DNA of 64,000 bases from Candidatus Tectimicrobiota bacterium (lineage in GTDB: Bacteria > JACPUC01), in the NCBI GenBank assembly GCA_016192455.1, contig JACPUC010000011.1, positions 159,711 to 223,710 on the forward strand. Direction: 5' to 3'. A program made the position numbers and the translations under genes. Shown one piece after another: positions 8,369-18,300 of this stretch (position 1 is the first letter of the stretch; each line of letters opens with the position of its first letter). The notes below the pieces were generated by a model. It searched no databases and had not been told where the DNA came from. It saw only the letters and a program-made list of their open reading frames with translations.

Positions 8369-9154
8369 ATGGCCCTGCTGTTCGAGAAGCGCGACCACAT
8401 CGCCATCCTCACCCTGAACCGCCCCGACGCCCTGAACGCCATCGACCCGGAGACCGCCGGCGAGCTCATCCAGGCGGCCGACCGCGTCATGGAAGAGGAG
8501 GACATCTGGGTGGGCATCTTGACCGGCGCGGGCGAGAAGGCCTTCTGCGCCGGCGCCGACGTGAAGAAGTACATCGCCCCCAGCGCCGGCAAGACGATCT
8601 CGCAGCTCCACGAGCAGTACCTCACCGGCAAGGACTTCCGCGTCGTCCTGCCGCGCATCTGGAAGCCGATGGTCTGCGCGGTGAACGGCTATGCCCTGGG
8701 GGGCGGACTGGAGCTGGCGCTGAGCTGCGACATCCGCGTCGCCGCCGAGCACGCCCGCTTCGGCCTGCCGGAGGTGAACCTGGGGATCATCCCCGGCGCC
8801 GGCGGCACCCAGCGCCTGGCGCGCGTCGTCGGCGTCGGCCGCGCCCTGGAGATGATCCTCACGGCGCGCCACGTGCCCGCCGCCGAGGCCCTCGCCATGG
8901 GCCTCGTCAGCCGCGTCGTGGCGAAGGAGAAGCTCATGGAGACCGCCCTCGAGGTCGCCGGCGCCATCGCCTCGAAGGGACCCGTCGCCACCCGCTACGC
9001 CAAGGAGGCCGTCATCAAAGGATTCGAGATGCCCCTCGACCAGGCCCTCCTGCTCGAAAACATGCTCTCCACCATGCTCCGCGATACCGCCGACATGAAA
9101 GAAGGCTCCAAAGCCTTCGCCGAAAAACGCCCCCCGCAGTTCCTGGGGAAGTAA
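8369..9154 (+). CDS. Enoyl-CoA hydratase/isomerase (crotonase family)
   Basis: A 261-residue crotonase. It hydrates 2-enoyl-CoA or catalyses a related reaction in beta-oxidation-type pathways. Seen: FCAGADVKKY (oxyanion-hole loop), ALGGGLELALSCD with the first catalytic Glu, and FGLPEVNLGIIPGAGGTQRL with the second Glu. Both Glu residues of true hydratases are present. ATG 8369 is preceded by AAGGAGG at 6-nt spacing; the frame is open further upstream but without coding character. It probably belongs to the same acyl-CoA pathway as the thiolase and DUF35 genes, though the hairpin upstream could uncouple its expression. Confidence 0.92.
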   Translation: MALLFEKRDHIAILTLNRPDALNAIDPETAGELIQAADRVMEEEDIWVGILTGAGEKAFCAGADVKKYIAPSAGKTISQLHEQYLTGKDFRVVLPRIWKPMVCAVNGYALGGGLELALSCDIRVAAEHARFGLPEVNLGIIPGAGGTQRLARVVGVGRALEMILTARHVPAAEALAMGLVSRVVAKEKLMETALEVAGAIASKGPVATRYAKEAVIKGFEMPLDQALLLENMLSTMLRDTADMKEGSKAFAEKRPPQFLGK

Positions 9155-9202
9155 GAAGCAAGGGGAGAAGGGGAAGGTTGAGGAGGAAAGAAGGGGAAAA
9201 GC

Positions 9203-9221
9203 TGGGGGATCATTGATCCCC
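9203..9221. repeat. Palindrome GGGGATCATTGATCCCC
   Basis: TGGGGGATCATTGATCCCC recurs almost exactly at 23751-23769, where it is part of a larger composite repeat. Here it stands alone, 50 bp past the enoyl-CoA hydratase stop, and may be a solo module of that repeat family or a terminator stem. Confidence 0.55.
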
Positions 9222-9272
9222 TGCAAATGGATCCAGCAACAGCTCGACCTTAGCCTAGAAGTCTCGACAGGG

Positions 9273-9298
9273 CAAGGGGGTACGCAAGTATCCCCTTG
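9273..9298 (+). terminator. Hairpin with GCAA tetraloop, probable terminator
   Basis: An 11-bp stem (one G-T pair) CAAGGGGGTAC / GTATCCCCTTG closed by the GNRA-type loop GCAA, followed by TTTCG. It lies 119 bp after the enoyl-CoA hydratase gene. The U tract is short, so termination strength is uncertain. Confidence 0.45.
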
Positions 9299-9933
9299 TT
9301 TCGTAAGGAGAAGGGCAGATAAGCGCGGTTGGAGAGCCTATGCTGGAGGGAGATAAGCGGAGGTGCGAAGAGCAGCGGGTGGTGGAAAAAACCAGCTCAG
9401 AATCTCGCACACCACAGGGAAGTACAAAGCGGATCCCGTGGTCTGGTCTTTGGCATCACGAAGACATTCTCCGGAAAGCATCATGTCCACCAATCCGGGT
9501 CACCCACGCCCACAACTGAATGAAACTGCTGCGCGATAGGGCACGAAGGATGAGCACGCGCTCGGCGCGAATTTAACGAGGCGCGTGATGATCTTCTCCG
9601 GGGGAGGTCGCTGGTGCGCAGATCCTTGGCCTCCTTCTTGGTGCGGCGGAGCGCTTCTGGGCGGCGATGGACTCCCTGTCGATTCGTCGCCGTATGGCGC
9701 GTTCCCGCGCTGCTCCAATGCCTCTCAGCCCCTACGCTGCTCCGAAGCGCCGGCCTTTGGTTGAGTTTTCGATGCGTACTTCCACCGCTGGCCTTGCAGC
9801 TTGCCACGAGCCCGAGCCCCACCTGCGGGGAGGACGGGGATCACACGTTCCCCTCGCACCGCCGGCAGGTGAGAGGTGAGGATGTCATGGTGTAGAGTCG
9901 TGGAGAAAGGGAGGAGGGAGGGAGATGGAGGGG
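9299..9933. other. Intergenic stretch, no gene seen
   Basis: About 635 bp between the enoyl-CoA hydratase block and the DUF3892-like gene. Short open frames on both strands lack ribosome binding sites and family motifs. Nothing here can be supported as a feature. Confidence 0.5.
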
Positions 9934-10335
9934 TCAGGAAGCGGAGGGGGGCGACGAGTGATGTGGCGCGGTGCCCGTGGCGGATGGTAACCCTCGGCGC
10001 CGCGCGGGATACCAAACCATGCTTATGCCTGCTGTACGATCAGGAACCGAAGGCCAGGGGGAGAATGCCTCAGTACTCAGGGAGGTCTTCGAGGCGGGAC
10101 TCTTGAGGCGGAGCAGGTTTGCTCGTGAGGTGCTTCCCAAGCGCCCATCGCGGTTCACGCAGATGGAGGTGCGCTGGCCGCGGCGCAGCGGCACAAAGTA
10201 GACGTGGCGCCCGGACTCGATGTCGCGCATCACCTCCTCCTTGCCGCGCGGCGACCACGACGCTCCGGGTTGACAGAGAGCGACGATCTGCCCTTCTCGG
10301 TTCTTTTGAATCCTCGTCACGGCGCGTTCAGCCAT
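9934..10335 (-). CDS. DUF3892-like small protein
   Basis: Starts at ATG 10335 behind GGAGGAAG. The first 80 residues follow the DUF3892 pattern: AVTRIQKNREGQIVALC, W-----EEVMRDIESGRHVYFVP, ICVNRDG, then ANLLRL. Members are about 80-100 residues and of unknown function. The Ser/Pro-rich remainder to the stop at 9934 is unlike the family and may be a read-on after loss of the native stop. It sits alone, convergent with the upstream plus-strand genes. Confidence 0.55.
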   Translation of the reverse strand: MAERAVTRIQKNREGQIVALCQPGASWSPRGKEEVMRDIESGRHVYFVPLRRGQRTSICVNRDGRLGSTSRANLLRLKSPASKTSLSTEAFSPWPSVPDRTAGISMVWYPARRRGLPSATGTAPHHSSPPSAS

Positions 10336-10399
10336 CGGACTTCCTCCGCCTGAACACGTGCGAGCTTCGAGGCACAAGGTGATTGACGGCTTTCTCTCC

Positions 10400-10681
10400 T
10401 CAGAGGAATCGACTGCGCTGCTTCTTGACCTTCCATCTGCCCGCCGTGGCGGCGCAGCTCCGTTTGCAGGCCTTGCGCTGCAGCCAGAGCGTACACGCTG
10501 CAACCCGGAGGCGGGGCTTACGGCCGAGGGCGGACGAAATCGCAGCTCTGCGAGCATCGATGCGCATGGTGACCGGCTCCTGGAACTCCTGGTAGCGCAG
10601 CCACTTCCTCGTCATGGGCACGGTGACCCACAAGCCGAGGAGGACGAAGAACCCAACGAAGCCGCTGACCAGCATGACCAT
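10400..10681 (-). CDS. Hypothetical small membrane protein
   Basis: 93 residues with one strong N-terminal transmembrane helix (MLVSGFVGFFVLLGLWVTV) followed by a basic region (MTRKWLRYQ, then Arg/Lys-rich). A GAGG lies 7 nt before the ATG; a second ATG 6 nt on is equally good. The Arg-rich C-terminal half looks less gene-like, so the true protein may be shorter or decayed. Function unknown. It follows the SLBB gene on the same strand. Confidence 0.35.
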   Translation of the reverse strand: MVMLVSGFVGFFVLLGLWVTVPMTRKWLRYQEFQEPVTMRIDARRAAISSALGRKPRLRVAACTLWLQRKACKRSCAATAGRWKVKKQRSRFL

Positions 10682-10907
10682 GGTTCGCCTCGCAGGCTGC
10701 GCGTGGACTCGGCAATGCTGGTGAGGAAGCGGGGAGGAGCGTGGCGCGGCCGGAGGGCGGTCAAGGAGTGAATGAGACCGGACCCGTCAGGCGCTGCCTG
10801 GAACTCTGCACGAGCCGGTACCTGCGAAGGACTCGAAGAATCTGCCTGTCGCTCGGTTTTCTGTCGGCCGGCGGCGCGTAAGGTGGCGGAGTCCCACTGA
10901 AACCTGG

Positions 10908-13900
10908 TTAGAAGATTCTCGCCGCGGTGCCGGCCAGGACGGCGGTGCTGAGGACGGTGGTGGTGAGGTCGCGCAAGTCGCCGAAGTTGAAGCGCTTCAG
11001 GTCGAGCTTCTCGGGCACGACGATGGTGTCGCCGGGCTGGACGTCCGCCGAGGCCACATCGGTGGCGAACCAGCGCGACGCCTGTGAGAAGCCCGGCGCA
11101 TAGACCGACCCATCGGCCCGCACGATGAACAGTTTTGACTTGTTCGCCTTCTCGGTGTAGCCGCCGACTTTCTCCAGGTAGTAGCCCGCGTCCTGATCGG
11201 GGGTGTGGAGGATGGTGGCGGGGTTGAGGACCTCGCCGATAAGCGTCACCGTTTTCGGGATGCGGGGCACGAGGAGACGGTCGCCGTCCTCCAGCATCAG
11301 GTCGAACTTCGATTTCTTCAGGCCCTCTTGCGGATTCAGGGTGATGACGACGCGCCCGGCGGCCTTGATGGAGCGCAGGGTGCTCGCCAGGCGTTGGCGG
11401 GTCTCCAGGGCCGCCTTGCGCTTGCCCTCATCCTTCTGATTTTGGCTCGCTTCCTCCGCCGACAGCCGCAGCGCCTCGCGCTCTTGCAGCTTCAGCATCT
11501 CCTCGATGCGCTGCTGCTCCATCTCCCGCACCCTGGCGCGGGTGAAGACGGACCCCGGCAGGTAGGCATCGGCGGTGAAGCCGCCGGCCCGCTCGACGAG
11601 GTCGCTGATGCGATCCGACTTCGTCAAGGCATAGACGCCGGGGAAGCGCACCTCGCCCTCGACCGTCACCGTCTTCTCGGTGCCGAAATCGGGGATGATC
11701 CGCACCATCAGCACATCGAGGTGGCGCAACGGCAGGTTGTGCGCCGGCTCGCCTTCCAGCGCCTTGGCCAGGTTGATGGTGACGCGCGTCGCCTCCATCC
11801 CTTCCGGCTGCACCGCGCGCCGCGTGATCTCCGCTTCCGGCAGGTAAGCATAGGGGCTCAACCCCTTGGCGCGGAAGATGAGGTCGCGCACCGTCATGTT
11901 CCCGGCCAGGGGGTAGACGCCCGGCTCGCGCACCTCGCCGGTTACCTTGACGGCCTTGGCGAACTCCGTCTCCTCAACGGAGTGGATGACGAGGCGGTCC
12001 TGCTCCTCCAGCGCCGGGTTCTCCTTTTCGTCCCCCTGCAACCCTTTCCGCAGGTTGAAGCGGATATAGCTCAGGCCATGGTCGTCGCCGCGCCGCAGGA
12101 GCTCCGCTTCGTCGAGGTAGGCGGTGCGCGTCAGGTTGCCGGCGCGTTTGATCAGCTCCGTGACGCGCATGCCGGGGAGGAGCTCATAGAACCCCGGACG
12201 CCGCACCTCCCCTTCGATCCCCACCTTGGGGAGGTCCTGGAACTCCTGGGCGGCGAAGATGCGCACCTGGTCCCCCGGCTGCAGGGGCAGGTTCGCCTCC
12301 TTGCCATGGCCGTTGGCCGAGAAGATCTCGGCGGGCTGGAAGGAGAGGATGGTGCGCGCCCGGGCAGGTCCGGCCTGGCGGATGATCTCGGCGTAGTCCA
12401 GGTAGGGCTCGGGCTTCAACACCTCGGCGGACGGGATGAGGTCGCGCAGGCGCATGCCCTCCTGGAACTGATACTCGCCGGGCCGGTAGATGTGCCCCGC
12501 AAGGGAGACGGAGTTCCGCCTCTCCGGCAGGATGCTGAAAATCTGCACGAAATCGCCGTCCGCCACCTCGTACTCCCTTGCTTCCTTGCTCCCCTGCTGG
12601 CCGTCGAGGTCCACCTCGGTGAGGAAGCGGCGCTTGTGCGCCTCGATGCGTTCGATCTTCACCTTCGCCAGGTAGCCGAGCGCCGTCACGCCCCCCGACA
12701 GGTCGAGGGCCTCCGCCAGCGTCAGGCTGCCGGGAAACTCATAGATGCCGGGGCGCTTGACGTTCCCCGCCACCCCCACGACGTGCCCGATGAGCGGCAC
12801 GAAGAGGGTGTCCCCGGAACGCAGCGGCTCATCCAGTGTCTTGTCGCCGGTGAGGAGGAATCGGTACAGGTCGATGGTCTGCACCACCTTGCCGTTGCGC
12901 AGCAAGCGGATGCGGCGCAGGCTGCCGCGCTTCGTCGGCCCGCCGGAGAGGAAGAGGGCATGGAACGCCGTCGCGTTCGCCTCGAGCGAATAGGTCCCCG
13001 GCGCCTCCACCTCGCCGACCACGAAGACCTGGATGGAGCGCAGCCGCTTCGGCACGATGTTCAGGTTGAAGTTCGAGTAGTAGCGCTGCAGGCGCTGGTT
13101 CACATACTGCCCCAACTGCTCGAAGCGCAGCCCGGCCACCGGCAGCAGCCCCACTTTGGGAAGGAAGAACGAACCCGTCTGGTCCACCGCTACCTCGAAG
13201 CTCTCGTTGAGGTTCCCCCAGGTATCGATGCGGTAGACATCGCCGGGCCCGACGAGATGATCATCACGCACGGGGAGGTCCCTGGAGGACTGGAACGGGT
13301 CGCGGCCAGCGGCGAAGAGATCGTAGCCAAACTGCCGGATGGCGCCGATCTCGTTGGGGTCCTGGGCGGTGGCGAACATGCGCTCGACGGCCGAGCGCGC
13401 GTCGCGCCGGGCGGCGGCCGCAGCGCCCCCGCGTCCCCGCTCCGGCTCCAGCGCCCCTGGCTCGGCGAGAGGCTGCCGCGTCCCGCCGGCTCTGGAAGGT
13501 CCTGCCGCGAAGGGAGTCTCCCCGCCGCCGTCAAGTCCCCCCGCCGGCGGCATCACGGGCTGCGCCGCTCCATCCGGGCCGGCGAGGTCCACCTTCATGG
13601 CGCCGTCTTCTCGCCGCCGCAGCTCCTCCGGAATGCGCGCCCCCTCCCGCTGCGGCGCCAGCCGTTGGCTTCCTCGCACCTCGCCCGCCGTCAGGCCCGG
13701 CAAGGCGCCCGGCGTCGGGACCTTTTCCTGCTGCTCCATGAACCAGCGGCTCGACGGCAGCTCGCGGCGGAACGGCGCCTCCTCGCCGCGCTCCGGCTCG
13801 GACGAGCCATTGGGCGGCTCCTGCCGGACGGGCGCGCACTCCAGCCGCAAGGCCTGGACGCCGGGCGAGGCGACCGGCGAGCAGCGCATCCTGACCGGGT

Positions 13901-14150
13901 TTCCGTCCGCGCCCTGGCGCGTGATGACGAAGGACTCGCCGCGCCGCGCGTCGCCGGAGAGGGGCTGCTGGGCCTCGCCCGCTCGGCCGGCGAGCGCCAC
14001 CACGATCACCGCAAGGAGGAACAGCCGGCGGCTCCCCGCCACGGCCCCCAGGCGGGGCGCCCGTTCGCCTCGCCGCCGCGGCGGCCACAGCGTGGCGCCG
14101 GGTGTCGCTCGTTCCTCTTGTGTGTGCCACAGGTTCAACTGCCTGTTCAT
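10908..14150 (-). CDS. Large polysaccharide export protein with multiple SLBB domains (Wza-like)
   Basis: 1,080 residues, about three times the size of Wza. A hydrophobic stretch at about residues 42-60 (LFLLAVIVVALAG) is the export signal; the N-terminus before it is long and basic, so the true start may be internal. After a low-complexity Glu/Pro/Gly-rich region, the Poly_export domain begins near residue 296 (VGPGDVYRIDTWG) and is followed by a series of SLBB repeats to the C-terminus, each with the V-GEV--PG-Y pattern (for example VFVVGEVEAPGTYSL, VAGNVKRPGIYEF, VEGEVRFPGVYAL). Such proteins form the periplasm-to-outer-membrane channel for capsule or EPS. It is the last gene of the minus-strand EPS block and should work with the Wzc-like kinase at 46.8-49.2 kb. 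Confidence 0.9.
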   Translation of the reverse strand: MNRQLNLWHTQEERATPGATLWPPRRRGERAPRLGAVAGSRRLFLLAVIVVALAGRAGEAQQPLSGDARRGESFVITRQGADGNPVRMRCSPVASPGVQALRLECAPVRQEPPNGSSEPERGEEAPFRRELPSSRWFMEQQEKVPTPGALPGLTAGEVRGSQRLAPQREGARIPEELRRREDGAMKVDLAGPDGAAQPVMPPAGGLDGGGETPFAAGPSRAGGTRQPLAEPGALEPERGRGGAAAAARRDARSAVERMFATAQDPNEIGAIRQFGYDLFAAGRDPFQSSRDLPVRDDHLVGPGDVYRIDTWGNLNESFEVAVDQTGSFFLPKVGLLPVAGLRFEQLGQYVNQRLQRYYSNFNLNIVPKRLRSIQVFVVGEVEAPGTYSLEANATAFHALFLSGGPTKRGSLRRIRLLRNGKVVQTIDLYRFLLTGDKTLDEPLRSGDTLFVPLIGHVVGVAGNVKRPGIYEFPGSLTLAEALDLSGGVTALGYLAKVKIERIEAHKRRFLTEVDLDGQQGSKEAREYEVADGDFVQIFSILPERRNSVSLAGHIYRPGEYQFQEGMRLRDLIPSAEVLKPEPYLDYAEIIRQAGPARARTILSFQPAEIFSANGHGKEANLPLQPGDQVRIFAAQEFQDLPKVGIEGEVRRPGFYELLPGMRVTELIKRAGNLTRTAYLDEAELLRRGDDHGLSYIRFNLRKGLQGDEKENPALEEQDRLVIHSVEETEFAKAVKVTGEVREPGVYPLAGNMTVRDLIFRAKGLSPYAYLPEAEITRRAVQPEGMEATRVTINLAKALEGEPAHNLPLRHLDVLMVRIIPDFGTEKTVTVEGEVRFPGVYALTKSDRISDLVERAGGFTADAYLPGSVFTRARVREMEQQRIEEMLKLQEREALRLSAEEASQNQKDEGKRKAALETRQRLASTLRSIKAAGRVVITLNPQEGLKKSKFDLMLEDGDRLLVPRIPKTVTLIGEVLNPATILHTPDQDAGYYLEKVGGYTEKANKSKLFIVRADGSVYAPGFSQASRWFATDVASADVQPGDTIVVPEKLDLKRFNFGDLRDLTTTVLSTAVLAGTAARIF

Positions 14151-14282
14151 CGCCGGATACCCCGTCTTTGAAAGGAAAACTCCGCGCGGCGCCCCACGCC
14201 GGTCACTTTCATGGCGCGGCGCCCGGCGTGCTGGCGGCGTCGCCGCGCCTCAGGCGCAGCGGGCCTCGCTGTCCCTCTGGCC

Positions 14283-15290
14283 TTACTTCCAGCCCGGGAA
14301 ACTGAAGCGATAGTTGATCCCCACCCCAACGTAGCCGAAGCGCGCCAAGGTCCCCGGGCTGAACTGCTCGGCGAGGATGTTCAGGTGCGGCACCTCTCCC
14401 GCCAGACCGTTGGCAAAGAACGCCCCGAAGAGCTGCAGGGAGACGTTCGGATGCAGGAAGTAGACGACCCTGGCCTCCAGAACGGTGTTCGAGTCGGTCT
14501 CGGGGACGTTGATCCGGCGGAAGCGGACGTTGGGGCCGAAGATGTTCAGCTCCATCCCGCCGTGCCGCGTGATGAACAGGCGGCGGATGCCCCCCGCCAG
14601 CACCAGGTTCTCGGTGACCTGAAACTCCAGGTTCGTGCCGACGGTCCAGGTGTGCTGGCTTTCGCCGAGGACGGTGGTCGAGGCCCAGGAGAGCAGCGGA
14701 TGCACGGCGAACCAGGAGGACCAGCGCCGCGAGCTGAGCCAGGAGAGCTGGTAAGTCTCATCCCCGAACGCCTGCCGGATGCGCGCGCGGGTCTGGGGCA
14801 GCAGGATGACCGTGAGATCGCTCGTGCGGTTGCGCAAGTAGTCGAAGCCGAGGGTGAAGGCGGGCAGCTCCTCCGTCTCCGGCCGCAGGTTGAAGCGCAG
14901 CCCGAGCCGCCGCCGATCAACCTGCGCGCCGTCCGGCAGGCGCGGCGAGATGTCGTACTGCTGCTCCTCCAGCCAGCCCCCGAGGGTGAGGCGCTCGAAG
15001 AGGCCGGCATTGACCCCGAAGCGGAAGGCGCTGAACGTATCCTCCGTCTGCTCCACGACGTTGAAGACGTCGACGGTTTTGTTGGCGAAGCGCGCGTCGC
15101 CCCACAGCTCGACGAGGCCGCGGTCCAGGGTGTACCCCATCGGCAGGTCGAGCAGCATGCGGTTGCCGGCGGCGTGCCCTGGAGTGGGAGCATTGAGAAG
15201 GAGGGAGAGCACGACCAGGAGCCGGACCGGCCGGCGCAGGAGGATGGCGAAGATTTTGCCCAAGGTCAGATTCAGGTGTTGGAGAAGCAT
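14283..15290 (-). CDS. Outer-membrane beta-barrel protein
   Basis: 335 residues from ATG 15290: a basic start, a hydrophobic segment (LLVVLSLLLNAPTPGHAA) with an Ala-x-Ala cleavage site, then alternating polar/hydrophobic strands rich in aromatic residues ending in GYVGVGINYRFSFPGWK. The final aromatic strand is typical of barrel proteins. I placed the start after the palindromic repeat at 15385-15450, because the longer frame is Arg-rich and unlike protein. It lies between the giant Ig-repeat gene and the SLBB export gene, so a role as porin or export partner for the EPS or the giant protein is likely but not proven. Confidence 0.7.
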   Translation of the reverse strand: MLLQHLNLTLGKIFAILLRRPVRLLVVLSLLLNAPTPGHAAGNRMLLDLPMGYTLDRGLVELWGDARFANKTVDVFNVVEQTEDTFSAFRFGVNAGLFERLTLGGWLEEQQYDISPRLPDGAQVDRRRLGLRFNLRPETEELPAFTLGFDYLRNRTSDLTVILLPQTRARIRQAFGDETYQLSWLSSRRWSSWFAVHPLLSWASTTVLGESQHTWTVGTNLEFQVTENLVLAGGIRRLFITRHGGMELNIFGPNVRFRRINVPETDSNTVLEARVVYFLHPNVSLQLFGAFFANGLAGEVPHLNILAEQFSPGTLARFGYVGVGINYRFSFPGWK

Positions 15291-15333
15291 GCCGATTCGA
15301 CGTTGCCAGTTCGAGCACTCAGATGCCCTTACC

Positions 15334-18300
15334 CTACGCCGGCTTCCGAAGTGGAAAATGGGAGTGAGCTGCCTGATCCTCGCTCCCCGCGAGCTGCTCA
15401 GCAGCTCGCGCAAGGGGGGTGCGCGAGGGGACAAGGTCCCCTGCGCTCGCCGTCCCCTGCGACTGGCCCGCGTCGATGCGCAGCGCCTCACCGCCCTGCC
15501 CGTCCGGCTGCACCGAGGCGAGGGCGGTGAGGTTCGTGCTCGCCACCAAGGGTGAGGCGCTGTGCGCATCGCTGGCCGCAAACGTGGCCTGGGTGAGCAT
15601 CGCCGAGCTGATCGTGGGCGTGCTGTTCAGCCCCAGCTCGACGATCGGCAGGTTCGGCGGGCTGCCGCTGCCGGGCGAGACCGCGAACGTCGTGACGCGG
15701 GTGTTCAGCTCGTTGATGTTCGCCACCCGCTCTCCGCCTCGGCCGTTGCCGTTCGCGTCAGCGGGGATGAAGAAGCGGAAGGTCACCTCGATCAGCCCGC
15801 GCCCGATGTTGCCCGCGGCGTCCTGGAAAGCGCCGCCGTCGAGGCTGAGGCTGGCGAGGTAGAGCAGCCCTTCGCGGATGCCGCTGGCCGAGAAGTCGAT
15901 CGGGAACCCCAAGGCGTCCGGGTCGATCTCGATGGTGTGCGTGTTGCGCAGGGCCGACGCGTCGCTCGTCACCTGGAGAGTCTCGCCGAGAGCGCCGTCG
16001 ATCTTCAAAAAGACGCTGTTCAAGTTCAGGTTGGCGCCCTTCAGGTCGTTCCCCTGGCCGTTGAACGGCCCGCCGGCCAGGTTGATGAGGCTGATGTTCG
16101 TCGGGAACGCCTGGCGCAGGTTCGCCAGGCCGTTCAGGAGGCTGCTGGTGTTCAAGCTGCTGCCAGCGGGAGCCGCCTCGCGCACGAAGGCCACCGACAC
16201 CTTGCCGAGCACCTCGCGGTTGGCGCTGCCGCCCGGAATTTCATTGGGTCGCCGCAGGCGCACCGGCTCCGAGAACGTCAGGCGGATGTTGTCGAACAGC
16301 CCGAGCGAAGAGCTCGCCTCGGAACCCAGCACCTCCACCTTCAGGAGGACCGGCGCCTGCGTATCCGCGGCAGGCGTTCCGCCACCGCCTCCACCGCCTG
16401 CGCTGCCTCCTCCGCTTCCACCGCCGCCCGAGCCGCCGCCGCCCCCGCCGCCAGCCGCACCACCACCACCGCCACCGGCCGCGCTGCCTCCTCCTCCCCC
16501 GCCCGCGGCTGCCCCGCCGCCTCCGCCGCCCGCGGTCGCAGCGCCGCCTCCGCGAGGCAGGCCGGTTTCACTGAAGAAGAGTGTGAACCGCAGCGGCTCG
16601 GAGACGTTCCCCGCCGCGTCGATGCCCTCCAGGGCGAACTCCTGCAGGTCCAGAAGGTTGAGGGCGAGGACGAAGTGGAAGACGCCATCGACGACCGGCT
16701 GCTCGGTGACGATCTCCTGTCCACGGCGGAGGCGCACCCGCGCGCTCTCCTCCGCCTGGCCTTGGACCAGGAAGCTCACCTCTCTGCCGATGGTGACGCC
16801 GTCCATGGGAGCGCTGAGGACCGGCGTGCGCGGCGGGGCGGTGTCGAGGCGCAGGCGCAGGGGCGCCGAGGCGGCGAGCACCTCCCCCGCCGCGCCGAGC
16901 GCCTGCACGAGGAGCGTGTTCTCCCCCTCGGCGAGCCGCTCCGAGAGGCCGAAGGTGAAGGCGCCGTTGGCGGCGGCGACCGTGGTGGCCACCGCCGCGT
17001 CATTGACGAACAGGCGCAGGGTTGCGTTCGGCCCCGCCGTGCCCCGAATCAACGGCTGCGGCTCGGTGAGCACCTCTCCCTCAATCGGGCTGCGGATGAT
17101 GGGAACAACCACCACCCGCGGCGGACGCCGCACGGTGACGCTGACGGCCTCCGAGGCGTTGCCCGCCGCGTCCCTGGCGCGGAGGGTGATTCCCAGCTCG
17201 TCGGCGGAGGCGGGGAAGCGCGCCGCGAAGCTGAACCGCCCCTCGGCATCAGAAGAGAAGCGCTCCTGCTGCCCGGCGGACGTTTCAAGCAGGAGCGTGG
17301 CGCCGGCCTCGGTGACACCCCGCACCGTGACGTTCGTCCCCTCGCTGCGCTCCCCCTGGAGCGGCGCCTCCAGGCGCGGCGGCGCCGGAGCTGCCGTGTC
17401 GATGCGCACCGGCAGTTCGACGGAGCTGAGCGGCGCTGTGCCGGCGACGTCCCGCGGCTCGCCGGCCGCCTGCCGGACGCTCACGGTATGGAGGCCGTCC
17501 GCCAGGTCGCGCACCGGCTGCATGCGGAAGCGGCCCTCGGCGTCGCCGCGGGCGCTGTCGAGCACCACGCCGTCGATGAGGAGCTCGAGGTCCACGCCAG
17601 GCCGCGCCCGCCCGCTCACCAGGGGCCGCGCCGTGCTGAGGACCTGGCCGCTCGACGGGCTGGTGATGATGGGCGCCACGCGGCCTTCCCGATTGATGGT
17701 GATGATGACCTGACTCGACCGCGGCGACGGCGGGTTGCCGGCCTCATCGGAGGCCTGGGCGGTGATGGCGTAGGTCCCCTCCACGAGGTCCGGCGGCGCC
17801 TGCACGGCGAAGCTCCCGAAGGCGTTCGCCAGGCCTTCGAGGCGCTGGGCCTCGCCCGGCGCCTCGAGGCGCTCGAGGAAGACGACGACCCGCGCCCCCG
17901 GCTCGCCCAGCCCCGAGATGCGCATGCCTCCCTCCCGGAAGACCTGCCCTACTTCAGGGGTCAGCAGGGTCGGCGTGAGCGACTGCGTGTCGAGGATGTA
18001 GACGAGCGGCGCCGGGCCGGCGGCGGTGTTGCCCGCCCGGTCGCGCGCGCCGACAAGCAGGGTGTAGACGCCGTCGGCCGGCAGCGCCTGCAGGCGCGCG
18101 GCGAAGCGGCCCGCGCCGTCCGCCGTGCCCGCGCCGACGGCGCGGCCGTTCAGGGTGATGGTTACCGCCGCCCCCGGCTCGGCGGCGCCGGTCACCAGGG
18201 GGGCCGGTTCGCGGCTCACCGTCCGCGGCGCCGGCGCCTCGACCTCGGGCGGGATCGTGCGGCTATCCACCGTGACCTCGACAAACGCCGGCTCGGAGGC

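Noticed and set aside
11205-14171. Long plus-strand open frame of about 990 codons opposite the SLBB gene
   Set aside because: It mirrors the minus-strand gene in high-GC DNA, has a His/Arg/Gly-rich composition, no motifs and no ribosome binding site.
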